Shown piece after piece: positions 33,707 to 43,393 of a stretch of DNA of 64,000 nucleotides. Made by a program: the position numbers and the translations under genes. Location of the stretch: NCBI RefSeq assembly GCF_036689815.1, contig NZ_JBAHUR010000003.1, positions 310,001 through 374,000 on the forward strand, read 5' to 3'. Under the pieces are notes generated by a model that did not search any database, was not told the origin of the DNA, and saw only the letters and a list, made by a program, of their open reading frames with translations. Numbering within the stretch: position 1 is the stretch's first letter; each line of letters starts with the position of its first letter. Source of the DNA: Magnetovibrio sp. PR-2. GTDB taxonomy: Bacteria; Pseudomonadota; Alphaproteobacteria; Rhodospirillales; Magnetovibrionaceae.

Positions 33707-34452
33707 AACGGGACCTGTTGAACAGCCAGATCCAAGACTGGCGCAAGCTTGACGGTAAAGACGTTTTGTATGCTGTCTTGAACAATGAGGCCAACGCTGG
33801 TGTCGCGGTGTCATCCTCATTCGGCGCAGAGTCGGCGGTTTTGCTGAGTTTGGTGGCCGAAATCGATCCCTCAACACCGATTCTCACTGTCGATACCGGA
33901 AAGTTGTTTGTTGAAACGTTAAGATATCGTGAAGAGTTGGTGGACCACTTAGGGCTAACGAACGTTCAAATCGAAACCAGTCCGTCTGGATTTGTGAACA
34001 GCTCTGACCCGGATGGGGATCTTCATCTCTCCAACCCGGACCTGTGCTGCCAGGTGCGCAAAGTCATGCCCCATGCCCTTGCGGCGGCGAACTACGACAT
34101 CTTAATCACCGGGCGTAAACGCCACCATGGTGGTGGCCGGGCTGCGTTGCCAACGGCCAATGTTGAAGGTCAGCACATCAAGATCAATCCGCTTGCGACG
34201 TGGAGCCAGGATCAAATTGAGGCTCACTTTGAAGCGAAGGGCTTGCCGCGCCATCCTTTGGTGGCCGAAGGCTTTCTTTCTATCGGTTGTGAGACGTGTA
34301 CGCGTCGAACTAGTAGCCATGAAGCCCCCCGAGCAGGCCGGTGGGCTGGGCAGAACAAAACAGAATGCGGCCTGCACATGTCTATGAACGACACTGGGGC
34401 CACTGGGGCCAATGACAGTTATCAATTCGAACTTACGGAGTACGGCCAATGA
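33703..34452 (+). CDS. cysH: Adenylylsulfate (APS) reductase, CysH family
   Basis: 249 residues from ATG 33703, overlapping the cysI stop. An ATP-pyrophosphatase-like fold with SSSFGAESAVLLSLV (about 36-50) and TGRKRHHGG. The iron-sulfur cysteines that mark APS-type reductases are present as DLCCQVRK (about 110) and GCETCTRR (about 203), and the catalytic Cys is in TECGLH (about 223). It reduces APS to sulfite with thioredoxin. Because of the CC...CXXC cluster it should prefer APS over PAPS; that specificity is inferred from known families. Confidence 0.93.
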   Translation: MKRDLLNSQIQDWRKLDGKDVLYAVLNNEANAGVAVSSSFGAESAVLLSLVAEIDPSTPILTVDTGKLFVETLRYREELVDHLGLTNVQIETSPSGFVNSSDPDGDLHLSNPDLCCQVRKVMPHALAAANYDILITGRKRHHGGGRAALPTANVEGQHIKINPLATWSQDQIEAHFEAKGLPRHPLVAEGFLSIGCETCTRRTSSHEAPRAGRWAGQNKTECGLHMSMNDTGATGANDSYQFELTEYGQ

Positions 34453-35108
34453 GCCAAAACAACATCAAATCTGAACGCGCTCAAGAAGCCTTGGCGCGCA
34501 ACATCTACATCGTTGACCACCGCGTTGATTCCAAAGACCAATGGCAACGCACCGGGCACAAAGGCGGCGTGTTGTGGCTGACGGGGCTTTCTGGCTCCGG
34601 CAAAAGCACCGTTGGACTTGGCCTTGAACAAGCCCTGCACCAATTGGGCTATCAAGCATATGTGTTGGATGGCGACAACGTGCGTGCGGGTCTGAACAAG
34701 GACTTGGGCTTTTCACCCCAAGATCGCAGCGAAAACATCCGCCGCATCGCCGAGGTTGCGGCCTTGTTCGCGCAGTCCGGTACCTTGGTCGTGACGGCCT
34801 TTATTTCGCCTTACCAAGAAGACCGCGACTTGGCCCGTGAGGTCATCGGCGAAGGCTTTCACGAAATCCACGTCGACGCCAGCTTGGACGTGTGCGAAAG
34901 CCGCGATCCTAAGGGGCTCTACAAACGTGCGCGGGCAGGGGAGATTCCGGAATTCACGGGCATCTCCGCACCCTACGAAGCGCCCAAAAAGGCTGAATTG
35001 GTTTTGAATACGGGTGAGCTGGATATCGAACAGTCCGTACACAAACTGCTGGACCACATCGAAGACAACTTCACACTGGACGATAATCGCTTGCGTGTTG
35101 TCGCTTAA
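34449..35108 (+). CDS. cysC: Adenylylsulfate kinase
   Basis: 219 residues, overlapping cysH by ATGA. P-loop WLTGLSGSGKSTVGLGL (about 42-58), DGDNVRAGLNKDLGFSPQDR (substrate loop), FISPYQEDRDLARE and the lid KGLYKRARAGEIPEFTGI. It phosphorylates APS to PAPS. Presence beside an APS-type reductase means PAPS is not needed for assimilation here, so it probably serves sulfotransferases. No cysD/cysN is in the window. A GC-rich hairpin follows the stop. Confidence 0.94.
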   Translation: MSQNNIKSERAQEALARNIYIVDHRVDSKDQWQRTGHKGGVLWLTGLSGSGKSTVGLGLEQALHQLGYQAYVLDGDNVRAGLNKDLGFSPQDRSENIRRIAEVAALFAQSGTLVVTAFISPYQEDRDLAREVIGEGFHEIHVDASLDVCESRDPKGLYKRARAGEIPEFTGISAPYEAPKKAELVLNTGELDIEQSVHKLLDHIEDNFTLDDNRLRVVA

Positions 35109-35121
35109 TGTCAAACAAAGT

Positions 35122-35153
35122 CCGGGCCCTGACCAAGTGAGATCAGGGCCCGG
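35122..35153. terminator. GC-rich hairpin between cysC and the first collar-domain gene
   Basis: CCGGGCCCTGA-N10-TCAGGGCCCGG, an 11-bp perfect stem without a clear T tract on either side. It is placed where convergent transcription ends. Confidence 0.65.
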
Positions 35154-35163
35154 AACATGCGGG

Positions 35164-35892
35164 TTAAGGTCTTTGCGGGAACTCCCCCCTGGTCGCGACG
35201 CAATAGAGCATCACCAGCTGTGGCGGGCGGTTGGAGAAGGGCCGCGATCCACCAGCAGGTGCGCCAACCGCTTCAGCCACTAGCGGTCCTTTTGAAGTGA
35301 CTTCAATACCACCCAGCTCAACTAGATCTCTGGCTTTTTCATAGGTCACGAAAGATTTCATCTTGCTGAAACCGTCACCTGTAATACCAATATACGCGCC
35401 TTTGCTCGGCTTTACGAGATCGGAAGGTTCACCCGTTGCCGCATAAAGCTTGACGTTAGGTATATGATTGTATTCAGATATGTTTACTACAGTGTTATGG
35501 GTGTGTAGGGCCATGCTCTCTACGGAGGGATTTGTGAATTGCTTTCCCACCCTATCGCCCCTCTTGAAGGGGGACAAATCTCTTCCTTTACCCTCATGAA
35601 GAACTGAGCGTCCGCGCAAATCTGGTAAGCCAAAATCAACACGCCCATCCCCGCCATATGTTGTGCCGAGGAGACTAAAAAGTCCCGGGTTCTCGCTGAT
35701 CTTGATCAGCGCTCCATCAGCCCGCATATAGCCAACGGGACAAAAATTTGCCGCCGTGAGGCAAACGGTTCCGAGGTAAGGGGCCGGTGTGCAGGACGCA
35801 TGTGCTGGATTGGTTTGAGCATCGCCGATCAAGGCCAAAGCCATGACGCCAAGGCCTGCGGAAATGGTTTTAAAGGTGTAGGTGATGTTCAT
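35164..35892 (-). CDS. Secreted phage-tail-collar-domain protein, copy 1
   Basis: About 242 residues from ATG 35892 (GAGGGG six bases upstream; ATG 35895 is adjacent). Signal peptide (about 1-33, ending AHA). The tail-collar (microcystin-dependent-protein) domain has FSLLGTTYGGDGRVDFGLP then DLRGRS (about 75-100). The C-terminus has PPQLVMLYCVATRGEFP. The most divergent of four tandem paralogues; it lacks the Gly/Ser-rich strands of the others. Collar domains come from phage tail fibres; a bacterial Sec-exported form suggests a surface or periplasmic structural or adhesive role, which is inference. Confidence 0.8.
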   Translation of the reverse strand: MNITYTFKTISAGLGVMALALIGDAQTNPAHASCTPAPYLGTVCLTAANFCPVGYMRADGALIKISENPGLFSLLGTTYGGDGRVDFGLPDLRGRSVLHEGKGRDLSPFKRGDRVGKQFTNPSVESMALHTHNTVVNISEYNHIPNVKLYAATGEPSDLVKPSKGAYIGITGDGFSKMKSFVTYEKARDLVELGGIEVTSKGPLVAEAVGAPAGGSRPFSNRPPQLVMLYCVATRGEFPQRP

Positions 35893-35930
35893 CATATGCC
35901 CCTCTGAGTGTTGGAAAGGATAAACACGAT

Positions 35931-35972
35931 TGAACACGCAATTATTGTGTTCAATACATAAGTACAGACAGT
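35931..35972 (-). promoter_or_regulatory. Conserved upstream element of collar gene 1 with 7-9-7 palindrome
   Basis: TGAACAC-N9-GTGTTCA (35931-35953) followed by AATACATAAGTACAGAC. The same layout stands upstream of copy 2, so it is probably a shared promoter/operator. Confidence 0.5.
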
Positions 35973-35990
35973 GGTATGTCTCAAAGCGTG

Positions 35991-36026
35991 AAAAAAGCTC
36001 CTGCACATCGGTGCAGGGGCTTTTCA
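35991..36026 (-). terminator. Terminator of collar gene 2
   Basis: On the minus strand: AAAAGCCCCTGCACC-GATG-TGCAGGAGCTTTTTT. Confidence 0.85.
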
Positions 36027-36067
36027 TAATCACCGGTTCAAGTCAGGCTTGAAATACGGTGTGGTGG

Positions 36068-36793
36068 TTAATTGCGGGGTGGGTAAGTGCCCTGCGCAGC
36101 CATGCAGAATGTAAGCACTAACTGCGGCGGGACATTGATGGTCGATTGTCCACCACCGTTTTCGTCAACGACAACGGCACCGCCGCTGCTGCCACCACCG
36201 CTCACTTCAACACCGCCCAATTCAACGGTACCGGTCGGTGAGGAGACAAATGACTCTGCTGCGCTAAACCCAGTGCCCGCCTGAGCAATGAAGCTGCCGG
36301 TCGTCGGGGTCTTCACATCCGGGTTGGTGTTCGTTGCCGCATTGAGTGTGACTTCGACATCGCTTCCGCCCGATGACGAGGGGACAAAGGTTGCTGAGTG
36401 GCTATGGGTGGCCATAGTCAGCTCCGACGGGGTAACACGTTCATACCCGCGTCTCTGTCCCAATAGAGCCATGCTCAACCCCGGACCTTCACCCGAGCCG
36501 ACCATGGAACGCCCACGCATATCCGGCACCCCAAAAGTCGTGCGCCCGTCACCGCCAAAGGTGGTGCCTAAGAGTGAAAACAGCGTGGTGTCACTGCTGA
36601 TGGTCATCAGTTGACCGTGCAACGGGATGTACCCGCGCGGGCAATAATTGGCTGCCGTGGCGCAAACGGAACCGATATAAGGATCTGTAGCGCACGTCGC
36701 GTGTGCTTGGTTGGTTTGAACATCACCGATCAAGGCCAAGGTCAGCACGCCCAGGCCAATTGAAAGGGTTTTAAAGGTGTGAGTTGATTTCAT
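36068..36793 (-). CDS. Secreted phage-tail-collar-domain protein, copy 2
   Basis: 241 residues. Signal peptide about 1-32 (TFKTLSIGLGVLTLALIGDV, nearly the same as copy 1). Collar domain LFSLLGTTFGGDGRTTFGVP then DMRGRS. A Gly/Ser-rich beta region (ATHSHSATFVPSSSGGSDVE; VELGGVEVSGGGSSGG) follows, and the C-terminus is PPQLVLTFCMAAQGTYPPRN. Cysteines near the N-terminus (CATDPYIGSVCATAANYCP) match the other copies and could form disulfides outside the cytoplasm. It has its own terminator and upstream element, so it is transcribed separately. Confidence 0.82.
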   Translation of the reverse strand: MKSTHTFKTLSIGLGVLTLALIGDVQTNQAHATCATDPYIGSVCATAANYCPRGYIPLHGQLMTISSDTTLFSLLGTTFGGDGRTTFGVPDMRGRSMVGSGEGPGLSMALLGQRRGYERVTPSELTMATHSHSATFVPSSSGGSDVEVTLNAATNTNPDVKTPTTGSFIAQAGTGFSAAESFVSSPTGTVELGGVEVSGGGSSGGAVVVDENGGGQSTINVPPQLVLTFCMAAQGTYPPRN

Positions 36794-36831
36794 CAGTTGT
36801 CCCTCAACAAGTTGGAATTGATCACTTCTTA

Positions 36832-36871
36832 GAACACGTATTTATAGTGTGAAATAGATAAGCACAGGCTT
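36832..36871 (-). promoter_or_regulatory. Conserved upstream element of collar gene 2
   Basis: GAACACG-N8-GTGT then AAATAGATAAGCACAGGC, aligned base for base with the element upstream of copy 1 (35932 onwards). Confidence 0.5.
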
Positions 36872-36897
36872 TGGTAAACATCAACTCATGGGGGTAT

Positions 36898-36934
36898 AAA
36901 AAAGCCCCCGCAACCAATGCTGCAGGGGCTTTTC
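36898..36934 (-). terminator. Terminator of collar gene 3
   Basis: On the minus strand: AAAAGCCCCTGCAGCA...TGCGGGGGCTTTTTT. Confidence 0.85.
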
Positions 36935-36944
36935 ATGTTGCCGA

Positions 36945-37667
36945 TTAGGTGCGCGGCGGGAACAGGCCTTCAATGGCCATGCAATAGCGCATGGTCAATT
37001 GCGGGGGGATGTTCGTTTCCGGGTCACTGGCACCCGTGTTCAGAACCGTGACGGTGCCGCCACCAGAACCACTGCCGGAGACGGTGACGCCGCCCAGTTC
37101 GACCGTGCCGGTCGGTGCGGAAACAAACGACGGTGCAGCGCTAAAGCCGGAGCCCGCTTGAGCAATGTAGCTGCCGGTCGTCGGCGTCGTCACAGTCGGA
37201 TTGGTATCCGTCGCAGCGTCAAGCGACACAGTGACACCCCCGCCGCCGCCATCCGGCGTGAAAACGGCCGTGTGGGCGTGCTGGGCCAAGGTGGACAGGT
37301 CTTGCGTCACGGTTTCATCACCCCGTGCGAACCCGAAAAATGCGGGCGACAACCCCGGACCCGTACCGTAGTGAATGGGCGAACGGCCCCGCAGATCGGG
37401 AACGCCCATGGTGGTGATGCCATTACCACCAAAAGATGTTCCGACGACGGCATAAAGAGCTTGGTAGTTGGAGATCGCTAAAAAACCACCGTTGAGTTCC
37501 ACGTAATCGCGCGGGCAGTACACACCGGCCGTGATGCAGACCGAGCCCAGATAGGGTTCCGGCACGCACGTGGCGTGGGCTTTGTTGGTTGTTACGTCGC
37601 CCATCATACCCAAGACCATAACGCCCAGGCCGATGGAAACACTTTTGATCATTTTGGTGGTAGCCAT
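36945..37667 (-). CDS. Secreted phage-tail-collar-domain protein, copy 3
   Basis: 240 residues with a signal peptide ending near residue 32 (AHA). Cysteine block CVPEPYLGSVCITAGVYCP, collar domain (YAVVGTSFGGNGITTMGVP then DLRGRS), Gly-rich beta segments (VTVSGSGSGGGTVTVLN) and the conserved end PPQLTMRYCMAIEGLFPPR. Almost identical in much of its length to copy 4, pointing to a recent duplication. Confidence 0.82.
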   Translation of the reverse strand: MATTKMIKSVSIGLGVMVLGMMGDVTTNKAHATCVPEPYLGSVCITAGVYCPRDYVELNGGFLAISNYQALYAVVGTSFGGNGITTMGVPDLRGRSPIHYGTGPGLSPAFFGFARGDETVTQDLSTLAQHAHTAVFTPDGGGGGVTVSLDAATDTNPTVTTPTTGSYIAQAGSGFSAAPSFVSAPTGTVELGGVTVSGSGSGGGTVTVLNTGASDPETNIPPQLTMRYCMAIEGLFPPRT

Positions 37668-37769
37668 TTTAAGTCCCTCTAGACAATGTGATTCGACAAA
37701 TAAGGAATAGCAACGAGATGAGGCTCACCCCGTCATAACAAAGACGCCCCTCACGGCCTTCATGTGAAT

Positions 37770-37798
37770 GAGCCCCCTGCACCCAGGGAAGGGGGCTC
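37770..37798 (-). terminator. Hairpin after collar gene 4
   Basis: GAGCCCCC-N13-GGGGGCTC just past the stop of copy 4, without a T tract on the minus strand. Confidence 0.55.
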
Positions 37799-37811
37799 AG
37801 ACTTCACAGAA

Positions 37812-38534
37812 TTATGTGCGCGGTGGGTACAGCCCTTCGATCGCCATGCAAAAGCGCATGGTCAATTGCGGGGGAATGTTCGTGGCCGATAAGCTCTCAC
37901 CTGTATTGGCCACGGTGACCGTGCCGCCACCCGAACCACTGCCGGAGACGGTGACGCCGCCCAGTTCGACCGTGCCGGTCGGTGCGGAAACAAACGACGG
38001 TGCAGCGCTGAAGCCAGTGCCCGCTTGCGCAATGTAGCTGCCGTTCGCCGGGGTAACCAAATCCGGGTTGCTATCCGTTGCTGCCTTCAGCGATACAGTG
38101 ACCCCAGAACCTCCGCCGCTGGGCGTGAAGGTGGCGGCGTGGCTGTGTTCCGCCAAGGTGTTGAGATCAGCTGTGACGGATTGGACACCTCGGGTAGTGC
38201 CGAAGATGGCTGGTGCCAATCCCGGTCCGGTACCATGGTGAACGGCGGAACGACCGCGCAGATCGGGAACGCCCATGGTTGTCATGCCGTTGCCGCCAAA
38301 GGATGTGCCAATGACAGCGAACAGCGCCTGGTAGTTGGAAATGTTCAAGGTGCCGCCGTTGAGCTCAACATAATCGCGCGGGCAATACACGCCTGCGGTG
38401 ATACAGACCGAACCCAAATAAGGTTCGGGCACACATGTGGCGTGGGCTTCGTTGACATTTGCATCGGCGAGTACGGCAACACCCAAGCCGACAAGACCTG
38501 CGCTGAGTACTTTCAAAGACTTCGTGTGTTTCAT
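37812..38534 (-). CDS. Secreted phage-tail-collar-domain protein, copy 4
   Basis: About 240 residues from ATG 38534, with GGAG ten bases upstream. Signal peptide (LKVLSAGLVGLGVAVLADA), cysteine block identical to copy 3, collar domain FAVIGTSFGGNGMTTMGVP then DLRGRS, Gly-rich beta part and PPQLTMRFCMAIEGLYPPR at the end. The long stretches shared with copy 3, also at the DNA level, show these two are the closest pair. The 270 bases upstream hold its promoter region; apart from AT-rich sequence I see no defined element there. Confidence 0.82.
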   Translation of the reverse strand: MKHTKSLKVLSAGLVGLGVAVLADANVNEAHATCVPEPYLGSVCITAGVYCPRDYVELNGGTLNISNYQALFAVIGTSFGGNGMTTMGVPDLRGRSAVHHGTGPGLAPAIFGTTRGVQSVTADLNTLAEHSHAATFTPSGGGSGVTVSLKAATDSNPDLVTPANGSYIAQAGTGFSAAPSFVSAPTGTVELGGVTVSGSGSGGGTVTVANTGESLSATNIPPQLTMRFCMAIEGLYPPRT

Positions 38535-38803
38535 TAGATGAACACTCCTCAAATATTATAAAATTTGCCCCAAACTGGATGTGCGCCTCTAATCACATAA
38601 TTCGGTTTTTTTCAATTCAACCGGTGGCCCGCAAAAATAGAGAGCGTCAATCCACTTCCCTCATGACTAATTTTGTGCAGCATTTATCATAGGACGCAAA
38701 TGAAAAAACAAAGAAATTAAAGGTAGTAGGCCTTTTTGCGTACAAAACAATGTGGAATGCGCGCAACGCGATTTTAGGCTCTACCATTGGTCGTGTGTGG
38801 ACG

Positions 38804-38835
38804 CAAAAAAAGCCCCGCAGAAAACTGCGGGGCTT
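38804..38835 (-). terminator. Terminator of glnA
   Basis: On the minus strand: AAAGCCCCGCAG-TTTT-CTGCGGGGCTTTTTTT. The rest of the 38535-38861 gap is the promoter side of collar gene 4, with nothing else recognised. Confidence 0.9.
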
Positions 38836-38861
38836 TAATGTGTTTAAATGACGTGAGCTGA

Positions 38862-40283
38862 TTAGCAGCTGTAGTACATTTTGAATTCGACCGGGTGCGG
38901 GGTGTGTTCGAAGTTGTAGACTTCTTCCCACTTCAGTTCGATGTAACCGTCGATCATGTCGTCGTCCATCACGCCGCCCTTCTTCAAGAAGTCGCGGTCT
39001 GCGTCGAGAGCTTCCAGAGCTTCGCGCAAAGAACCGGCAACGGTCGGAACTTCTGCCAACTCTTCCGGCGGAAGGTCGTAGAGGTTCTTGTCCATGGCAT
39101 CGCCCGGGTGGATTTTGTTTTCGATGCCGTCCAAGCCAGCCATCATCATAGCGGTGAAGGCCAAGTACGGGTTCGCGGTCGGATCCGGGAAACGGATTTC
39201 AACGCGCTTGCCTTTCGGAGACGGAGAGAACGGGATGCGGCAAGAAGCGGAACGGTTGCGAGCCGAGTAGGCCAACAGAACCGGAGCTTCGAAACCCGGG
39301 ATCAAACGCTTGTAAGAGTTGGTGGAAGCGTTGGTGAAAGCGTTGATGGCTTTGGCATGTTTGATGATGCCGCCGATGTAGTACAGCGCTTCGTCAGACA
39401 GGTCAGCGTAGCCATTACCCGCAAACAAGGGCTTGCCGTCTTTCCAGATGGATTGGTGCGTGTGCATGCCAGAGCCGTTATCACCTGCAACGGGTTTCGG
39501 CATGAAGGTCGCCGATTTGCCGTAGGTGTGCGCGGTCATATGCGTGCAGTACTTGTTGATTTGCACGTTATCAGCGGTGCGAACCAGCGTGGAGAAGGTC
39601 ATGCCCAATTCGTGCTGGGACGGAGCAACTTCGTGATGGTGCTTGTCCATCTCGAGGCCCATTTCCTTCATCACGGTGACCATTTCGGCACGCAGATCGT
39701 GAGAGCTGTCAACGGGAGGAACAGGGAAGTAGCCGCCCTTGATGCCCGGACGGTGACCCATGTTGCTTTCTTCCATGATTTTGCCCGTGACATACGGACC
39801 TTCATCGGAATCGAATTCGTAGAAGCAACGGTTCATTTCAACTTCGAAGCGCACATCGTCAAAGACGAAGAATTCCGGTTCCGGACCGAAGTAAGCGGTG
39901 TCGCCGATGCCGGTGGATTTCAAGTAGGCTTCTGCACGTTCTGCAACAGAACGCGGGTCACGGTTGTAGCCTTGACCGGTGGAGGGCTCTTGGATGGAGC
40001 AGAACAAGATCAACTGCGGTTGCGCAGCAAACGGATCCATAACAGCCGTGGTTGCGTCAGGGATCAGACACATATCTGATTCGTTAATGGCTTTCCAACC
40101 TTCGATGGAAGAACCGTCGAACATGATGCCGTCTTCAAAGGCGTCGTTGTCGACGAATTCGGAGCACATGGTCAAGTGCTGCCATTTGCCGCGCGGGTCG
40201 GTGAAGCGCAGGTCGATGTAGTCGATGTTTTCGTCAGTGACGTATTTGATGACGTCATCGGCGGTTTTGAGATCCAAAGACAT
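38862..40283 (-). CDS. glnA: Glutamine synthetase type I
   Basis: 473 residues, dodecameric GSI-beta type. ATP-dependent ligation of ammonia to glutamate. Signatures: [20 protein letters not shown] near the N-terminus, [16 protein letters not shown] (about 57), [10 protein letters not shown] (about 136), [20 protein letters not shown] (about 270) and the adenylylation loop NLYDLPPEE (Tyr near 402). The adenylylation site shows it can be covalently regulated by GlnE. It is downstream of glnB with a 100-base gap, in one operon driven by a sigma-54 promoter. Confidence 0.98.
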   Translation of the reverse strand: MSLDLKTADDVIKYVTDENIDYIDLRFTDPRGKWQHLTMCSEFVDNDAFEDGIMFDGSSIEGWKAINESDMCLIPDATTAVMDPFAAQPQLILFCSIQEPSTGQGYNRDPRSVAERAEAYLKSTGIGDTAYFGPEPEFFVFDDVRFEVEMNRCFYEFDSDEGPYVTGKIMEESNMGHRPGIKGGYFPVPPVDSSHDLRAEMVTVMKEMGLEMDKHHHEVAPSQHELGMTFSTLVRTADNVQINKYCTHMTAHTYGKSATFMPKPVAGDNGSGMHTHQSIWKDGKPLFAGNGYADLSDEALYYIGGIIKHAKAINAFTNASTNSYKRLIPGFEAPVLLAYSARNRSASCRIPFSPSPKGKRVEIRFPDPTANPYLAFTAMMMAGLDGIENKIHPGDAMDKNLYDLPPEELAEVPTVAGSLREALEALDADRDFLKKGGVMDDDMIDGYIELKWEEVYNFEHTPHPVEFKMYYSC

Positions 40284-40385
40284 ATTTGTTTTCCTCGATG
40301 GATGGTGGTTTGAAGGTTAAGCCAGTCTTGGTATTCCCCAGTCGGACAAGATCGGCGGACAAGACCGGAATTCGGTTTATCCCCG

Positions 40386-40793
<408 letters not shown>

Positions 40794-40825
40794 TTATATA
40801 TTCGGTCTTGGCTTGGAGCCTATTT

Positions 40826-40841
40826 AGCATATGTCGTGCCA
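40826..40841 (-). promoter_or_regulatory. Sigma-54 promoter of glnB-glnA
   Basis: TGGCACGACATATGCT on the minus strand: GG and GC are separated by ten bases as in -24/-12 elements, with one mismatch in the TTGC half. The predicted start is about 90 bases before glnB. No convincing NtrC site could be assigned upstream. Confidence 0.7.
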
Positions 40842-41046
40842 AAGTGCATTGTGGAAAATTCTGATAGTAAAAACAATTGCTAAGAAGCTAACCCCATGAA
40901 CAGATGGAGGAAAGTCGACAACCTGCGCTGATGAAAAAATGTGCAAGTGCATTTATATTCATCAAGTGGATGGTGAGGGCGAACGCTTTAGCCTTAAAAA
41001 TGTATGTGAAAAGAAACTCTAACTTGAAACACAGGGCAGATCAGGA

Positions 41047-43227
41047 TTGAATTCAAGCCGGGCCATAAATTCACTAGACACTGAGATCACGACCTTGAAC
41101 CACAAGCCGCACATTGCGACGACCATACCATTACGCATGGCCATCATGGCCTGCGTCGCCATTGTTTTTATTGGTGGCCTGTGGGGGTATCAGGACTATC
41201 GTTCGTTTGTGCGCGAGAACGAAAACTTTCGCAAAACTCATATCAGCGACCAAAAAGTTTTTTTGAAGTCCGTGATTACGGCTATGGCTGAATTGATCAC
41301 CTCGACGCGCAATCAATCTCTGAGCGCTTCGATGGAGCGCCTGACCCAAGAGACGCAGAAGTTCGATGATATCGCGCGTCACATGTCAGAACATTTGGCG
41401 GCGGAGATGTCGCCCAAACAACTCCAAAATGCAGTTATAGAAGCCTTGCGTCCCATCACCACTGAAGTGGAGCACCGCGATTATTTTATCATCGACATGG
41501 ACGGCTTGCTGTTGATGTCGAGCCATGGCCCTGAGTTCGAAGGCACCAATGTCTTGGTGGATGCAAGCCCGCCCATACGTGAGACCACCGCAAAGGTCAT
41601 AGAAATTGCGAAAACCAAAGGGGAAGGGGAGAACCACTACACCTGGCCGGATGCAAACAACCCTGGGCAAATGCTGGAAAAGATCTCGCACATCCGCCAC
41701 ATCAAATCCTTCGATTGGATTGTCGGTGTCGGCAAGCTGGTATCTGATATCAAACGCGTGACGAAGGCTGAATTGCAGGGGCGTATAGAAACGTCAACAG
41801 CCGGGGTCGGCAATTATCTTTTTGCCGGTCAATATGATGGGATTTCCCTCGCCGGGCCGGCTAAAGGCAAGAACATGATCGACATCACCGATGTAAACGG
41901 CAAAAAAATCGTTCAGGAGTTGATCTCAACAGCCCAAGCCGGTGGGGGGTATGTGACGTATCATATCCCGGGGTTCTCAGGTGGTCCTCCGCGCCCCAAA
42001 CTCAGCTACGTTACGGGTATTGATAGCTATGGATGGTATGTCGGCGCAGGTGTCATGCTCGACGACCTGGAAGCCCAAATCCAAAAACGCAGTGCCGAAT
42101 CGTTCTCAAATATTGTCAGCAATGTATTGAGGACTTTGTTGGTTTTGGCCCTGTTGGTGGCCGCGTTTTTCATCTATGCCCGCAAAGTCTCGACCGCGCT
42201 GCAAGACAATTTTTCTATGGTGACAAAGTTTTTCAATGATGCCGCCCGCGCCAACGTCAAAATTGATGCCGGTCTCATGACCTATGGAGAGTTGGTGGAC
42301 TTGGCCAACTCCGCCAATGCCATGGTCACCCAACTCAAAACGTTGGAAAGCCTTTCTTTGGACCGCAGTGCGGAGCTTGAGGTCAAAAACCAGCAGCTGG
42401 AATACGAAATTCAAGAACGGCGCAAGGTCCAAGAGGAACTCGACCAAGAACGCCAAAAGCTGGAACAAGAAGTTACGCAGCGTACCTCTGACTTTGTCAA
42501 AGCCAAGGAACAGGCTGACGTCGCCAACCAAGCCAAGTCAGACTTCTTGGCGCATATGTCCCACGAACTGCGCACGCCCTTGAACGCGATTATCGGCTTT
42601 TCCGATAGCATCAAGCACGAAATCTTGGGCCCCATCGGTAATGAAGGCTACAGAGACTACATCACCAACATCCATGGAGCCGGCACGCACCTGTTGGAGC
42701 TGATCAACGACATCTTGGACCTCTCTGCGATTGAAGCGGGCAAGCTGGAGCTGCACAACAAAGACCTGCACGTTGAAGAAATTACGGACCTGTGCATCAC
42801 TCAAGTCAACCAGTTTGCCTCGGACGAAGGCATTGCCCTGAAATCGGTTGTACCGGACGGCTTGTTGAAGCTCTATGCCGACCGTCGGCGCATTGTCCAG
42901 ATCCTGCTGAACCTGTTGACCAATGGCATTAAGTATACGCCACGGGGGGGATCGGTGACGTTGATGGTTGAACAGTTAGGCCGTGAATTGGTGTTTCGCG
43001 TGTCCGACACGGGGATCGGTATGGACAAAGCGGGTATTGAATCGGCCATGGAACCGTTTGGGCGCACAGAATCTGAGTTGGCCCAAGATACCCAGGGGAC
43101 AGGCCTGGGCCTTCCGTTGACCCATGAGCTTATCAAAATGCACGACGGGACCATGGACATCCAAAGCAAACCGGGGGACGGAACCACGGTTATCGTCCGC
43201 TTTGGGGCATCGCGCACAAGAGATTGA
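41047..43227 (+). CDS. Double-Cache sensor histidine kinase
   Basis: Up to 726 residues. A transmembrane helix at about 31-49 precedes a periplasmic region of about 300 residues with two Cache-like modules ([32 protein letters not shown], then [13 protein letters not shown] and [13 protein letters not shown]). The second helix is at about 358-377, with a HAMP-like/coiled-coil linker to about 485. HisKA ([19 protein letters not shown], His near 504) and HATPase_c ([23 protein letters not shown]) follow. It senses small organic ligands by analogy with other Cache domains. The start is uncertain: TTG 41047 keeps the whole frame, while ATG 41137 begins at the first helix; neither has a good RBS. 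No response regulator is adjacent. Confidence 0.88.
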   Translation: MNSSRAINSLDTEITTLNHKPHIATTIPLRMAIMACVAIVFIGGLWGYQDYRSFVRENENFRKTHISDQKVFLKSVITAMAELITSTRNQSLSASMERLTQETQKFDDIARHMSEHLAAEMSPKQLQNAVIEALRPITTEVEHRDYFIIDMDGLLLMSSHGPEFEGTNVLVDASPPIRETTAKVIEIAKTKGEGENHYTWPDANNPGQMLEKISHIRHIKSFDWIVGVGKLVSDIKRVTKAELQGRIETSTAGVGNYLFAGQYDGISLAGPAKGKNMIDITDVNGKKIVQELISTAQAGGGYVTYHIPGFSGGPPRPKLSYVTGIDSYGWYVGAGVMLDDLEAQIQKRSAESFSNIVSNVLRTLLVLALLVAAFFIYARKVSTALQDNFSMVTKFFNDAARANVKIDAGLMTYGELVDLANSANAMVTQLKTLESLSLDRSAELEVKNQQLEYEIQERRKVQEELDQERQKLEQEVTQRTSDFVKAKEQADVANQAKSDFLAHMSHELRTPLNAIIGFSDSIKHEILGPIGNEGYRDYITNIHGAGTHLLELINDILDLSAIEAGKLELHNKDLHVEEITDLCITQVNQFASDEGIALKSVVPDGLLKLYADRRRIVQILLNLLTNGIKYTPRGGSVTLMVEQLGRELVFRVSDTGIGMDKAGIESAMEPFGRTESELAQDTQGTGLGLPLTHELIKMHDGTMDIQSKPGDGTTVIVRFGASRTRD

Positions 43228-43295
43228 AAAGTCGGCTTGACGTGGGGAAACGATACGTCTAGATAAGGGCGGCTTCGGGCGTTGCCCGGAACTAT

Positions 43296-43373
43296 GGTGG
43301 CTGTAGCTCAGTTGGTTAGAGCGCCGGCTTGTGATGCCGGAGGCCGTGGGTTCAAATCCCATCAGCCACCCCA
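43296..43373 (+). tRNA. tRNA-His (anticodon GTG)
   Basis: Full cloverleaf: acceptor GTGGCTG/CAGCCAC, D-arm GCTCAGTTGGTTAGAGC, anticodon arm CCGGCTTGTGATGCCGG with GTG at 43331-43333, T-arm CGTGGGTTCAAATCCCATC, discriminator C and encoded CCA. An extra G precedes position 1, as expected for tRNA-His. Confidence 0.97.
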
Positions 43374-43393
43374 TTTCCCCCTCCATATTTCCA

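Noticed and set aside
35164-38534. Prophage tail region
   Set aside because: Collar-domain proteins carry signal peptides and individual terminators, and no other phage structural genes are adjacent.
38895-40079. 394-codon open frame antisense to glnA
   Set aside because: Antisense shadow of a fully conserved glutamine synthetase gene.
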